The notes: a model not told the origin generated them from the sequence alone. A stretch of DNA of 64,000 bases from Ramlibacter albus (GCF_014297445.1 NZ_JACORU010000001.1:1302001-1366000), one strand, 5' to 3'. Shown: positions 1-8,502, counted from the first letter of the stretch. Numbers and translations are program-made.

Positions 1-36
1 GCGAACTTGCGTCATCGTGCGACTTCCAACGCTGTC

Positions 37-100
37 ATGCCGGGCTCGACCCGGCATCCATGGCGGCGCGCCACGATGGATCCCGGGTCAAGCCCGGGAT
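37..100. repeat. Pair of inverted REP-like palindromes
   Basis: Two short hairpins lie head to head: ATGCCGGG-ctcga-CCCGGCAT at 37-57 and ATCCCGGG-tcaag-CCCGGGAT at 80-100. The loop of the second is close to the reverse complement of the first, so the two units are in opposite orientation. A third copy with loop tttga occurs at 44966-44986. They resemble dispersed intergenic palindromes. The pair lies beyond the 3' end of selD and could end its transcript. No gene is visible in bases 1-105. Confidence 0.7.
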
Positions 101-105
101 GACAG

Positions 106-1158
106 TCAGACCACAACCAGCTTCGGTTCGCCGGCGCTGCACGCGCCCACCACCGCAGCCTGCTCGAACCCGTGCCGGCGGAACACGGCAAGCACCTGCT
201 CCGCACTGCCCGGGCTGCACGACACTAGCAGGCCCCCGCTCGTCTGCGGGTCGGTCAACAGCGACTGGTCGACGGCGGCGAAGTCCGACGGCAGCTGCAC
301 ATCCTTGCCGTAACCGGCCCAGTTGCGGCCGGACGCGCCGGTAATGAAGCCCTCGGCCGCGAGCTCGCGCGCGCCCTGGATCACCGGCACCTTCGCCATG
401 TCGAGCGTGACGGTCAGGCCCGCGCCGCGCGCAAGCTCCAGCCCGTGGCCGGCCAAGCCGAAACCGGTGACGTCGGTGAGCGCGTGGACGCCCGGCAGCT
501 CGGCAAGCTCGGGCCCCGGCGTGTTGAGCTTGGTGGTGCTCGCGATCATGCGCGCGTAGCCGTCCGCATCCAGCTTCTCCTTCTTGAGAGCAGCCGAGAG
601 CACGCCAACCCCCAGCGGCTTGCCAAGGATGAGCACGTCGCCCGCACGCGCATCGGCGTTCTTCTTCACGCGTTGCGGGTGCACGAGGCCCAGCGCCACG
701 AGGCCGTAGATGGGCTCGACCGAATCGATCGTGTGGCCGCCCGCGACGGGGATGCCCGCCTCGCGGCAAACCGATTGCCCGCCTTCGAGGATGCGCCCGA
801 TGGTGGCGGTGGACAGCACGTTGATCGGCATTCCGACGAGAGCGAGCGCCATGATCGGCCGCCCGCCCATCGCGTACACGTCGGAGATGGCGTTGGTGGC
901 CGCGATCCGTCCGAAGTCGTACGGGTCGTCGACGATGGGCATGAAGAAGTCGGTGGTGGCGATCAGCGCCTGCTGGTCGTTGAGCTTGTAGACGGCGGCA
1001 TCATCGGCCGTCTCGATGCCGACGAGCAACTCCGGCGGCACCGGCATGTTCACGGAACCCTTGAGGATCTCGGACAGCACGCCGGGCGCGATCTTGCAGC
1101 CGCAGCCGCCCCCGTGCGAGAGCGAGGTGAGGCGGGGTTCGGTGGGGTTCGTGGTCAT
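106..1158 (-). CDS. selD: Selenophosphate synthase (SelD/SenC)
   Basis: The 350-residue protein makes selenophosphate from selenide and ATP in the cytoplasm. The N-terminal glycine-rich motif SHGGGCGCK matches the catalytic Cys/Lys segment of SelD, with cysteine rather than selenocysteine at the catalytic position. ADDAAVYKL and the GGRPIMAL region fit the AIRS-like ATP-binding fold, and the length is normal for the family. The start at 1158 gives an ATGA overlap (1155-1158) with the upstream glycosyltransferase, so the two are translationally coupled. In selenoneine clusters this gene is called senC and supplies selenophosphate to SenB. Whether the organism also uses it for selenocysteine or selenouridine cannot be told from this window. 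Confidence 0.93.
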   Translation of the reverse strand: MTTNPTEPRLTSLSHGGGCGCKIAPGVLSEILKGSVNMPVPPELLVGIETADDAAVYKLNDQQALIATTDFFMPIVDDPYDFGRIAATNAISDVYAMGGRPIMALALVGMPINVLSTATIGRILEGGQSVCREAGIPVAGGHTIDSVEPIYGLVALGLVHPQRVKKNADARAGDVLILGKPLGVGVLSAALKKEKLDADGYARMIASTTKLNTPGPELAELPGVHALTDVTGFGLAGHGLELARGAGLTVTLDMAKVPVIQGARELAAEGFITGASGRNWAGYGKDVQLPSDFAAVDQSLLTDPQTSGGLLVSCSPGSAEQVLAVFRRHGFEQAAVVGACSAGEPKLVVV

Positions 1159-2138
1159 GGCGGGATCTCCAAATCCTGGACGAGGCGCAGCAGGGCGGCC
1201 TGCTCCGCTTCGGGCGCGAACAAAGCGGCCCGGCGCGCGCATTGTGCCCCCAGCCGCGCGAGGGTGCCTGTGCTGGGGTCTTCCGCGTGGCACAGCCGCA
1301 GCAGGCGCGCGAGGGCCGCCGCGTCGCCATGCTCGAAGTAGCCGTCGTAGTCTTCGCCCAGCATGCCCACGTTGCCCGACACGCGCGAGGCGATCACCGG
1401 CGTGCCGCTGCACACCGCCTCCATCACGACGTGCGCGCCGCCTTCCGCGGCACTCGGGTGCACCAGCACGTGGGCGGCGCGGATTTCCTCGCGCGTGCGC
1501 TCGTGCGGCAGCGCGCCGAGCCAGCGGTAGCCGGGGCACTCGCGCTCGGTGGCGTGGGCGCGCCCGGCCCACGCGGGCTCTTCGGCGGCGCCGATGTGGC
1601 GCAGCTGGATGCCGGGTTCGCCACGCAGCAAACGCGCCGCATCGAAGAACGTGCCCGGGCTCTTCACCTCTCGCAAGTGGCCCACCATCACGGCCGTGAG
1701 TTGCCCCACGGGTTTGGGCAACACGGGCAATGCGGGCGTGGATTGGTAGATGACGCGGGCCTTGGCGCGAAACGGCTGCGGCAGCACGCGCAAGCCGTCT
1801 TCCTGCAGGACGACGAGTTGCGAAGCAGCCTCGATCGAAGCGAGCGACGCGAAATCGTTCGGCAGGTCGCCATACAGGTCCGTGCCCGTCAGCACCACGG
1901 CCAGGCCGCGCGAACCGCGGCTCGCGTGCCACGCCTTCACGGCCGCCGCAGAGCGGCGCGCGTGCAGGGCCAGCATCACCGTGTCGCGCGCCGCATCGGC
2001 ATCGGGCCATGCCTGCACCACGCGCGCCTTGCACGAATCCGCCAGCAGGGTCGCCCAGCGCGCCGCCGTGCGCCAGTTGCCGTTGTTGGCCGCGGCGGTC
2101 GCAGGACTTACGATGACGACCGATGGACGATCCTTCAT
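1155..2138 (-). CDS. senB: Selenosugar synthase, glycosyltransferase (SenB)
   Basis: A 327-residue GT-B type glycosyltransferase. The C-terminal half has typical GT4 features: MVGHLREVKSPGTFFDA, then HVLVHPSAAEGGAHVVMEA (donor-binding E-x7-E type region) and GTPVIASRVSGNVGML. Known SenB proteins couple selenophosphate to a UDP-sugar to give a selenosugar. The assignment rests on context: selD overlaps its 3' end and senA diverges from its 5' end, the three-gene set defined for selenoneine synthesis. The ATG at 2138 lies inside the first codons of senA (16 bp overlap on opposite strands). A TATAAA box ends six bases before this ATG, so the mRNA may be leaderless. An ordinary glycosyltransferase would be the alternative without the neighbours. 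Confidence 0.85.
   Translation of the reverse strand: MKDRPSVVIVSPATAAANNGNWRTAARWATLLADSCKARVVQAWPDADAARDTVMLALHARRSAAAVKAWHASRGSRGLAVVLTGTDLYGDLPNDFASLASIEAASQLVVLQEDGLRVLPQPFRAKARVIYQSTPALPVLPKPVGQLTAVMVGHLREVKSPGTFFDAARLLRGEPGIQLRHIGAAEEPAWAGRAHATERECPGYRWLGALPHERTREEIRAAHVLVHPSAAEGGAHVVMEAVCSGTPVIASRVSGNVGMLGEDYDGYFEHGDAAALARLLRLCHAEDPSTGTLARLGAQCARRAALFAPEAEQAALLRLVQDLEIPP
2086..2114 (+). promoter_or_regulatory. Candidate leaderless promoter of senA
   Basis: TTGGCC (2086-2091), a 17-base spacer and TACGAT (2109-2114) give 4/6 matches to each sigma-70 box. The expected transcription start falls at or next to the senA ATG (2123), and no Shine-Dalgarno sequence lies at usable distance. 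The whole element is inside the senB coding region. Inferred from sequence only. Confidence 0.35.
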
Positions 2139-3322
2139 CCCGGGTTTATAACGCGGCGCACGCCCTGCGCACCGGCGGGCCTGCGCAAGTGCGCGCGGCT
2201 CTGCTGCGGGCGCGGGAGCGCACCGAGCTGCTCTCGCTGGCCTACGAGGAGGCGCTCGGGCCGCAGCTGCCCGTGCCGCTGCGCGCCACGCTCAACCCGC
2301 CGCTGTGGGAGCTGGGCCATGTCGGCTGGTTCCAGGAATACTGGCTCGGGCGCAACCCACAGCGAGGGCAGGGCGCCGCGTGGCTCGAACTGGAGCGCCC
2401 GCCGTCGATGTTGCGCAACGCGGACTCGCTGTACGACTCCAGCAACGTGCCGCACGACACGCGCTGGCACTTGCCGCTGCCGGACCTGCAGGCCACGCGC
2501 GGGTACCTCGCGCAGGTGCTGGCGCAAACCCTGGAGCTGCTCGATCGGCTGCCCCCCGACGCATCCGAAGACGACCTCTATTTCTTCCGCCTCTGCACGC
2601 TGCACGAGGAGATGCATGCGGAGGCTGCCGTCTACATGGCCCGCGCCCTGGGCATTGCGGTGCCGCCGCAGGTGCTGTGCCAACGCGAGCGAGGCCAGGA
2701 GGGTGCGCTGCGGGTGGAGGAACGAACGTTCCGCATCGGCTGGGCGGGAGCCGGCTTCGCCTTCGACAACGAACTGCATGCGCACGAGGTGCACCTGCCT
2801 GCCTTCGAGATCGACGCGCGCCCGGTGAGCTGGGCCCGCTACATGGGTTTCGTGGAGGCGGGTGGCTACCGCGAGCGCCGCTTATGGGACGACGCCGGCG
2901 CGCAATGGCTCGACGCGACCGGCGCGAAGGACCGTGAGGCCGGCATCCGGTCGCGCGCCGGCGAGCCGCAAGCACCCGCCGTGCACCTCACGGCGCACGA
3001 AGCGCGCGCGTGGTGCCGCTGGGCGGGCCTCCGCCTGCCCACCGAGGCCGAGTGGGAGTGCGCGGCGCTGCACGCGCCCGGCTTCGCCTGGGGCGAGGTG
3101 TGGGAATGGACGGCTTCAGCCTTCACACCCTACCCGGGCTTCCAGCCGCATCCTTACCGCGACTACTCCGCTCCTTGGTTCGGCACGCGCGTGGTGCTGC
3201 GCGGCGCCTGCACGGCGACGTCGCAGGCGCTTGCGCACCCGCGTTACCGCAATTTTTTCGAGCCGCACCGCACCGACATCCTCGCGGGCTTCCGGTCGGC
3301 GGTCACGTCGGCGGGCCGCTGA
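2123..3322 (+). CDS. senA: Selenoneine synthase (SenA), EgtB-like
   Basis: A 399-residue non-haem iron enzyme of the EgtB/SUMF1 type. Residues about 20-180 form a DinB-like domain with the three-histidine iron site: His66 in ELGHVGWF, and His161 and His165 in LHEEMHAEA. The C-terminal half is a formylglycine-generating-type domain (RLPTEAEWECAAL, then GEVWEWTASAF and RNFFEPHRTDI). SenA joins a selenosugar to hercynine (trimethylhistidine) oxidatively; EgtB does the sulfur reaction. The divergent senB-selD pair favours the selenium reaction. No EgtD methyltransferase is present here, so hercynine must come from elsewhere. The 3' end overlaps the convergent gene at 3303 by 20 bp. Confidence 0.87.
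   Translation: MDDPSSRVYNAAHALRTGGPAQVRAALLRARERTELLSLAYEEALGPQLPVPLRATLNPPLWELGHVGWFQEYWLGRNPQRGQGAAWLELERPPSMLRNADSLYDSSNVPHDTRWHLPLPDLQATRGYLAQVLAQTLELLDRLPPDASEDDLYFFRLCTLHEEMHAEAAVYMARALGIAVPPQVLCQRERGQEGALRVEERTFRIGWAGAGFAFDNELHAHEVHLPAFEIDARPVSWARYMGFVEAGGYRERRLWDDAGAQWLDATGAKDREAGIRSRAGEPQAPAVHLTAHEARAWCRWAGLRLPTEAEWECAALHAPGFAWGEVWEWTASAFTPYPGFQPHPYRDYSAPWFGTRVVLRGACTATSQALAHPRYRNFFEPHRTDILAGFRSAVTSAGR
2145..2150 (-). promoter_or_regulatory. Candidate -10 box of senB-selD
   Basis: Read on the minus strand, TATAAA is followed by six bases and then the senB ATG at 2138. This places the likely transcription start at the start codon. The -35 region (2167-2172) is a poor match. The box lies inside the senA coding sequence. 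Confidence 0.4.
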
Positions 3323-4151
3323 CCCAGCCTTTCGCGACGCTCACCTGCCGCTGCACGGCCACCAGCTGCTCCTTCGCGCGGTTGCGCAGCACTTCGGCCG
3401 CATCGGCGTCCTCGATGGCCTTCACGAGGAGTTCCAGCAGGCGCTTCTGCAGGCCCGGCACCGAAGGGTGGTAGCGCGCGTTCGAGGGGTGCTCGCTCAT
3501 CATGGCGGCAAACTGCGCCACCGGCGGCTGCCACGCAGCCCACGCCTCGGCGATACCGCCCTGCACGGTTGCAAGCAGCGCCTTCTGCGCGTCGATCAGC
3601 GCGGTGAGCGACGCACGCGAGTTGCGGCCGGACTCGGCCAGTTCCTTGAGCAACTGCGTGCGCTTCACGTAGTCCGCGGCCTGTGTGAACAGGGACCGAA
3701 CGTGTGCCTGCGCCTGCGCGTGCCGCAGCATCTTGTCGCGGTCGCTGAGCAACTGGCCGAGCGTCTGCAGCATCGGGTCCACGTCGCGCGCGACGTTGCC
3801 GATCACCCCCGTGTGCATGCCGATGTCCAGCGCGAGGCGGCGCAGCGGCGTGGCCGCCTGCTCCGCGTACGGCCCGGCTTGCGTGGCCATCGCCTGCAGC
3901 AGGTCGCGGCAGCGCGTGGCCTGCGCGAAGTGGTTGACGAAGCCGGCGCCCGGCTTTTCCACGTCGAGCGCTTCCAGCGAGGCGTGCAGGTGGCGCAGCA
4001 GGTCGGGCGCGGGCCACGGCTCGAAGACGCCGGAGCTGACGAACTGGGCGACCTGCAGCCGCTCGAGCACGTGCACTTCGCCCGCGGCCAGCGCGAACCG
4101 CTGCTGCAGTTCGGCGGCAAGCGAAACGAACGTGACGGTCGGCGTGGACAT
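3303..4151 (-). CDS. Hypothetical helical protein
   Basis: I do not recognise this 282-residue protein. It has no signal peptide or membrane segment and looks almost wholly alpha-helical, with long stretches rich in Leu, Ala, Gln and charged residues (for example KQLLKELAE-like and QKRLLELLVKAIEDADAAEV), so it is probably a soluble coiled-coil or helical-bundle protein. The ATG at 4151 is preferred over more upstream in-frame starts because the upstream extension would run into the divergent Nudix gene (4203). It converges on senA with a 20 bp overlap, which is weak evidence for any shared role. Confidence 0.7.
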   Translation of the reverse strand: MSTPTVTFVSLAAELQQRFALAAGEVHVLERLQVAQFVSSGVFEPWPAPDLLRHLHASLEALDVEKPGAGFVNHFAQATRCRDLLQAMATQAGPYAEQAATPLRRLALDIGMHTGVIGNVARDVDPMLQTLGQLLSDRDKMLRHAQAQAHVRSLFTQAADYVKRTQLLKELAESGRNSRASLTALIDAQKALLATVQGGIAEAWAAWQPPVAQFAAMMSEHPSNARYHPSVPGLQKRLLELLVKAIEDADAAEVLRNRAKEQLVAVQRQVSVAKGWVSGPPT

Positions 4152-4202
4152 GGCGTGCGGTCGAGCTCGGCCAAGCGTACACGATGCGCGCAAAATGACC
4201 GC

Positions 4203-4862
4203 ATGTTGCTGGACGAACACCTGCGCTTGCGGGTACAGGCGGCGCTGCGCGCCTTCGAAGTACGGGCGGCGGGCCCAGGCGCGCACAGGCCGGCCGCCGT
4301 CGCCCTGGCGCTGGCGGAAGAGGGGACGGGGGCCGGTTTACCCGGTGTCGCCGCGCCGGCCGGCTGGAGCCGCGAAGCCGCGATCCTGCTCACGCGCCGC
4401 CCCGATACGCTGCGCAACCACGCCGGCCAGTGGGCGCTGCCGGGTGGCCGCATGGACGAGGGCGAGACGCCCGAGCAGGCGGCGCTGCGCGAGCTGGAGG
4501 AAGAACTGGGCCTGCGCCTCGGGCCGGGGGACGTGCTGGGCCGCCTCGACGACTTCGCGACGCGCTCCGGCTTCGTCATCACGCCTGTGGTCGTGTGGGC
4601 GGGCCAAGCGCGTGCGCTGGTGCCCAGCGCGGACGAAGTCGCGAGCATCCATCGCATCCCCGTCGCCGAATTCATGCGCGGCGACGCGCCGTTGCTGGAA
4701 GCGTCGGACGACCCCGCGCGCCCCGTGCTGCGCATGCCGGTGGGCGACGGGTGGATCGCCGCACCCACCGCCGCGGTGCTGTACCAGTTCCGCGAAGTGT
4801 GCATCGCCGGCCGCGCCACGCGCGTCGCCCATTACGAGCAGCCGCGCTTCGCGTGGCGCTGA
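4203..4862 (+). CDS. Nudix hydrolase, CoA pyrophosphatase type
   Basis: A 219-residue Nudix protein. The Nudix box runs from residue 81 to 103 (GGRMDEGETPEQAALRELEE plus ELG), with the REXXEE metal-binding core intact. Directly before it is LLTRRPDTLRNHAGQ, the extra signature of the CoA/acyl-CoA diphosphatase subfamily (NudL/YeaB), which cuts CoA to phosphopantetheine and 3',5'-ADP. The protein is probably cytosolic. It is followed 19 bp later by the dioxygenase gene and may be co-transcribed with it. Confidence 0.87.
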   Translation: MLLDEHLRLRVQAALRAFEVRAAGPGAHRPAAVALALAEEGTGAGLPGVAAPAGWSREAAILLTRRPDTLRNHAGQWALPGGRMDEGETPEQAALRELEEELGLRLGPGDVLGRLDDFATRSGFVITPVVVWAGQARALVPSADEVASIHRIPVAEFMRGDAPLLEASDDPARPVLRMPVGDGWIAAPTAAVLYQFREVCIAGRATRVAHYEQPRFAWR

Positions 4863-4881
4863 TGAGGGAAGGAGCCCGAAC

Positions 4882-5796
4882 GTGATCATCGAGAAGCAGG
4901 AAGACCTGACCGCCGCCGTGCTGGCGGAGCTGGAGCGCGCACCGGACGCGCGCTGGCGAGAGATCATGCGCGTGGCCGTCACGCACCTGCACGCCTTCGT
5001 GCGCAAAGCTCGCCTCACCGAAGCCGAGTTCCAGCAGGTCTGCGCCGTGGTGGCGCAGCTGGGGCAGCGCACGACCGCGTCGCACAACGAGGTGGTGCTG
5101 GCCGCCGGCTCGCTGGGTATCTCCGCGCTCGTCTGCCTGTTGAACAACGCGCGCGGCGACGAGGGCACCACGGCCAACCTGCTCGGCCCGTTCTGGCGGG
5201 CCGATGCGCCGCGGCGTGCCAATGGCGATTCGATCGCGGCACCCGGCACGGCCGGCGACCGGCTGGTCGTCAACGCCCGCGTGCAGGACCGGGACGGCGC
5301 ACCCGTCGCGGGCGCGGAGGTGCACGTGTGGCAATCCTCCGCGGAAGGTTTCTACGAGAACCAGGACCCCGGCCAGCCGGACATGAACCTGCGCGGCATC
5401 TTCACCACGGATGAAGATGGCCGCATCGCTTTCCGAAGCGTCAAGCCCGCGGGCTACCCGATCCCTGTCGGCGGGCCGGTGGGCACCTTGCTGCGCATGC
5501 AGGGCCGGCACAACCTGCGGCCGGCGCACGTGCACTTCATGATCCACAAGCCCGGCTACAGGACGCAGTTCTCGCAGGTGTACGCGGGCGACGACCCGAA
5601 CATCGACACCGACGTGCAGTTCGGCGTGACACGCCGGCTCGTCGCGGACTTCGTGCGGCACGAGCCCGGGCCGTGGTATTCGCTGGACTACACCTTCACC
5701 ATCGAGCCGGGCGAAGCGCGATTGCCGCGCGCACCCATCGGCGGCAAGGCGGAAGGCGAGCGGCCGGTGCCGGAGGTGCTCAGCCGCCGTCCGTAG
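4882..5796 (+). CDS. Intradiol ring-cleavage dioxygenase
   Basis: A 304-residue iron(III) dioxygenase of the catechol/hydroxyquinol 1,2-dioxygenase family. The four iron ligands are visible: Tyr158 (GFYENQ), Tyr192 (PAGYPIP), and His216 and His218 (RPAHVHFMI). The N-terminal helical dimerisation domain (residues about 1-110, ending in LLGPFWRADAP) is present, and the LLGPFW motif favours hydroxyquinol or chlorocatechol-type members. The start is GTG at 4882, chosen because GAGGGAAGGA lies 9-18 bases upstream. No other aromatic-degradation gene is adjacent, so the natural substrate is open. The 3' end overlaps the convergent peptidase gene by 17 bp. Confidence 0.88.
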   Translation: MIIEKQEDLTAAVLAELERAPDARWREIMRVAVTHLHAFVRKARLTEAEFQQVCAVVAQLGQRTTASHNEVVLAAGSLGISALVCLLNNARGDEGTTANLLGPFWRADAPRRANGDSIAAPGTAGDRLVVNARVQDRDGAPVAGAEVHVWQSSAEGFYENQDPGQPDMNLRGIFTTDEDGRIAFRSVKPAGYPIPVGGPVGTLLRMQGRHNLRPAHVHFMIHKPGYRTQFSQVYAGDDPNIDTDVQFGVTRRLVADFVRHEPGPWYSLDYTFTIEPGEARLPRAPIGGKAEGERPVPEVLSRRP

Positions 5797-6376
5797 CGCC
5801 GGCCAGCGCGAGCGCCGGGTACGGGTTCACCACCTCCGCGCCTTTCCACCGCAGGCTCTCCTTGTGCAGCATCACCGCGAAGTGCAGGTGCGGCGTGGTG
5901 GCATTGCCGGTCGAACCGACATAAGCGAGCACGTCGCCGCGACGCACCGGTTGCCCCTCGCGCAGGTGGTCCGCATAGCCTGCAAGGTGCGCGTAGTAAT
6001 AGACGAAGCGGCCCGATGCATCCGCCTGGTACAGCGTCAGGCCGCCCGCGCGGTTGCGCGAGATCTTCACCACCTCGCCGTCGTCCGCAGCAATAACGGG
6101 CGTGCCCCACGGCGCCATGATGTCGATGGCCTCGTGCGCGCGGCCCTTGCCGCGGCTGGCGTTGAAGGTGTCCCGCAGCTTGTTGCGCGGCACGCCCTGC
6201 ACCGGCACGGCGAGCTTGCGCTGCGCGAGGCGGGCTTCGGGCGTGGGGGGTGGCGGCTCTTCGACGCGCCCCACCACCACCGGCGCGGGCGCGGGAGGCC
6301 GCGGCGCCAGCCATTCGCTCGCCGAGTGCAGCAAGGCCAGCACGCAGGCCAGGCACAGCAACAGCCGGTAACCCAT
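5780..6376 (-). CDS. M23 family metallopeptidase
   Basis: A 198-residue exported peptidase of the LytM/M23 fold, expected to cut or bind peptidoglycan cross-bridges. Residues 1-22 are a signal or membrane anchor, followed by a Pro-rich stretch (24-46) and the catalytic domain. Zinc ligands are visible: His81 and Asp85 in HEAIDI, and His165 with His163 in TPHLHF; YYYAHLAGY is also typical. The domain is complete, so activity is likely, unlike the degenerate LytM proteins that only activate amidases. Confidence 0.85.
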   Translation of the reverse strand: MGYRLLLCLACVLALLHSASEWLAPRPPAPAPVVVGRVEEPPPPTPEARLAQRKLAVPVQGVPRNKLRDTFNASRGKGRAHEAIDIMAPWGTPVIAADDGEVVKISRNRAGGLTLYQADASGRFVYYYAHLAGYADHLREGQPVRRGDVLAYVGSTGNATTPHLHFAVMLHKESLRWKGAEVVNPYPALALAGATDGG

Positions 6377-6535
6377 GCCGTCACCTTATGGCCCAGCCGG
6401 CGCGTGCCGCGTCGGAAGCGCGCGCTTCCCGGAGTCAGCCGTGGCGCGCGGTGGATGGCGGGCCCAATAGCCGGTCCCGCCCGATTCCGGCAGGCTCCTA
6501 CATGAGGTGCCCGTGGGCGGGCCTAGATTGCAGGG

Positions 6536-7522
6536 ATGTTCGCGATCACCGAACCCGAAGGCCTCTCGCTGCGCGCGAAGGAGGATGGCTTCGAGTTCAC
6601 CGCCGGGAAACTCGAGGCCGGCTCGTTGCGCGTGGCCACCGGGCCCTTCGTCCTGGAGGTTGCCCGTGCCACGCTGGACGATCTCGTCGCCAGCGCACGC
6701 CTCGAGGGCGGCACGCCGCGGATCGTCGCGCTCAAGGCGGCGAACGCGGAGCTTTCGGGCGTGAAAGTGCGCGGACCCGTCGTGCTGCCGGACCGCGTCG
6801 GCGCCGCGCCCGAGGACTGGTGCCTCGATCCACTGGCCACGGCCGACGGCACGATCAAGGCGCAGATCGTCGACGCGCACCTGATGTTCGATGCGGATGT
6901 CACCGTGCCCGTGCGAAGGGGCGAGGTCCACTTCAACGAAGCGAAGGTCGAGCACATCGGCCCGGACTCGCGCATGGGCGTGAGCCGAATGGGCATCTAC
7001 GTGGACGCGGCCAACGGGCGCAGCTACCTGTACCAGTTCACGTCGTCACCCGTTGCCGGCGTGCAGTTCGAACAGCGCGGGGCCTTGCTCACGCCGTGGG
7101 TGTCCGACCGCGGCAGCCTGCGCCTGAAGGAGTTCGGCGAGGGCCTGCTGCGACAAGGCCAGGTGGGCCCTGGCATCGGCTTCACCGAGCAGGCGCGCCT
7201 GCTGCTGGACCGCACGTCGGTCACCGGCTTCCTGCAACTGGGCGACGGCAAGTTCGCGGTGCCCGGCGTGCATGCGGAGCTGGCGGGCCGCGCACAGCAA
7301 CGCAACGTGGTGCGCGTGCACTCGGAAGCGGTGGGGCGCGGGATCACCGCCGAACTGGCGGCGCTGTCCGCCAGGGGCGCGTTGCTGAAGTTCAAGGACA
7401 TGCAATTCGCCGCCGACGAGGTGGGCGGTGCGCTGACGTTGAAGCTGTTCGTGGAGAACAAGCAGGTGCGCTTCGAGTTCGAGGCCGCGAGCCTGAAGGT
7501 CACAGGCCTGCGCCTGGCTTAG
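6536..7522 (+). CDS. Hypothetical protein
   Basis: A 328-residue protein with no family I can name. It has no signal peptide. Alternating hydrophobic and charged residues through most of its length suggest extended beta-sheet (for example the stretches around residues 25-60 and 200-300). A TAGATT box sits at 6524-6529, only about six bases before the ATG, so the transcript may be leaderless; GCAGGG just before the ATG is a weak ribosome site. It overlaps the 3' end of the convergent LysR gene by 4 bp. Confidence 0.7.
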   Translation: MFAITEPEGLSLRAKEDGFEFTAGKLEAGSLRVATGPFVLEVARATLDDLVASARLEGGTPRIVALKAANAELSGVKVRGPVVLPDRVGAAPEDWCLDPLATADGTIKAQIVDAHLMFDADVTVPVRRGEVHFNEAKVEHIGPDSRMGVSRMGIYVDAANGRSYLYQFTSSPVAGVQFEQRGALLTPWVSDRGSLRLKEFGEGLLRQGQVGPGIGFTEQARLLLDRTSVTGFLQLGDGKFAVPGVHAELAGRAQQRNVVRVHSEAVGRGITAELAALSARGALLKFKDMQFAADEVGGALTLKLFVENKQVRFEFEAASLKVTGLRLA

Positions 7523-8391
7523 CGGTCCCACGGCGCGACACGGCCGCCGAAGCGCTGCGCGAGGGAGTCGATCAGCAGCCGAAGCGCGAGCGGCTGGTGC
7601 TGCCGCGACAAATAGATCGCATGCACACCCATCAGGTCGAGGTCCATGCCGGGCAGCACCTGCTTGAGGCGCCCGCTGCGCAAGTCGGGGCCCACGAGGT
7701 ACGTCGGCAGGATCGCGATACCCGCGCCCGCGAGCACGGCGCTGTGCAGCACGCCCGTGTCGTTCGACGAGAACTCCTCGGCGCCCGCGCGCAACTGCGC
7801 CGCGCTCACCTCCGCATGCCCGAGGCAGCGGTGTTTGTGCAGGTCGATCGCGCGCCGCGGCGTGCCGTGCGCCTTCAAGTAGGCAGGTGCTGCACACACG
7901 ACCGAGCGGCACGACGCGAGCCGGCGCGAGATCAGCGTGGGCTCCAGCGTGTTGGTGATGCGCACCGCGAGGTCGATGCGTTCGGCCGCGAGGTCGACCG
8001 CGCGCTCGGCGATCATCAGCGAGATGCCCACCTGCGGGTGCTGCTGCTGGAACTCCACCAACGCGGCCGACAGCTGCGCCTGCGCGAACGAGGGCGAGGC
8101 CGCCACGCGCAACCGCCCCTTGGGCTCGCGCCCCGCCGCGCCAGCGACGCCCTGCACGTCCTCCGCGGCTTCGAGCAGCTGTCGGCACGACGCGAGCGCC
8201 GATTCGCCGGCATCGGTGAGGCTGATGCGCCGCGTCGTGCGATGCAGCAGCCGCGCGTTCAACCAGCTCTCCAGCGCCGCGAGGTAGCGGCTGACCATCG
8301 CCGTGGACATGTCCAGCGCATCGGCGGCGCGCGTGAGGCTGCCCTGCTCGACGACGGTGACGAACACGCGGGTGGCGGTGAGGCGGTCCAT
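7519..8391 (-). CDS. LysR-family transcriptional regulator
   Basis: A 290-residue regulator. The N-terminal winged helix-turn-helix (FVTVVEQGSLTRAADALDMS, then MVSRYLAALESWLNARLL and HRTTRRISLTDAG) is canonical, and residues about 90-290 form the substrate-binding effector domain. The start is put at 8391 (MDRLTATRVF), as the nine residues before it do not fit the family. It is divergent from the beta-lactamase-fold gene at 8503, the usual LysR target arrangement, with inverted repeats between them. Confidence 0.88.
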   Translation of the reverse strand: MDRLTATRVFVTVVEQGSLTRAADALDMSTAMVSRYLAALESWLNARLLHRTTRRISLTDAGESALASCRQLLEAAEDVQGVAGAAGREPKGRLRVAASPSFAQAQLSAALVEFQQQHPQVGISLMIAERAVDLAAERIDLAVRITNTLEPTLISRRLASCRSVVCAAPAYLKAHGTPRRAIDLHKHRCLGHAEVSAAQLRAGAEEFSSNDTGVLHSAVLAGAGIAILPTYLVGPDLRSGRLKQVLPGMDLDLMGVHAIYLSRQHQPLALRLLIDSLAQRFGGRVAPWDR

Positions 8392-8404
8392 TCTCGATTG
8401 CAAC

Positions 8405-8452
8405 GATCGGTGCAACAACCATTCTACCGATCCGCTGTTTATCTACCGGATC
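8405..8452. promoter_or_regulatory. Candidate LysR operator region
   Basis: Two overlapping dyads lie between the divergent genes: GATCGGT-N14-ACCGATC (8405-8432) and GATCCG-N12-CGGATC (8429-8452). The heptamer TCTACCG is also repeated at 8423 and 8442, 19 bp apart. LysR proteins bind such paired sites. No strong -10 or -35 box was picked out. Confidence 0.45.
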
Positions 8453-8502
8453 GCGGCAAATACATTGGGCGCTCCTGCCACCCAACCGACGAGAGAAACA
8501 CC

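Noticed and set aside
1159..2034. Long in-frame extension upstream of selD that would make a 642-residue protein
   Set aside because: It lies in another frame of senB, is extremely Arg/Ala-rich without any domain, and the SelD N terminus starts cleanly at 1158.
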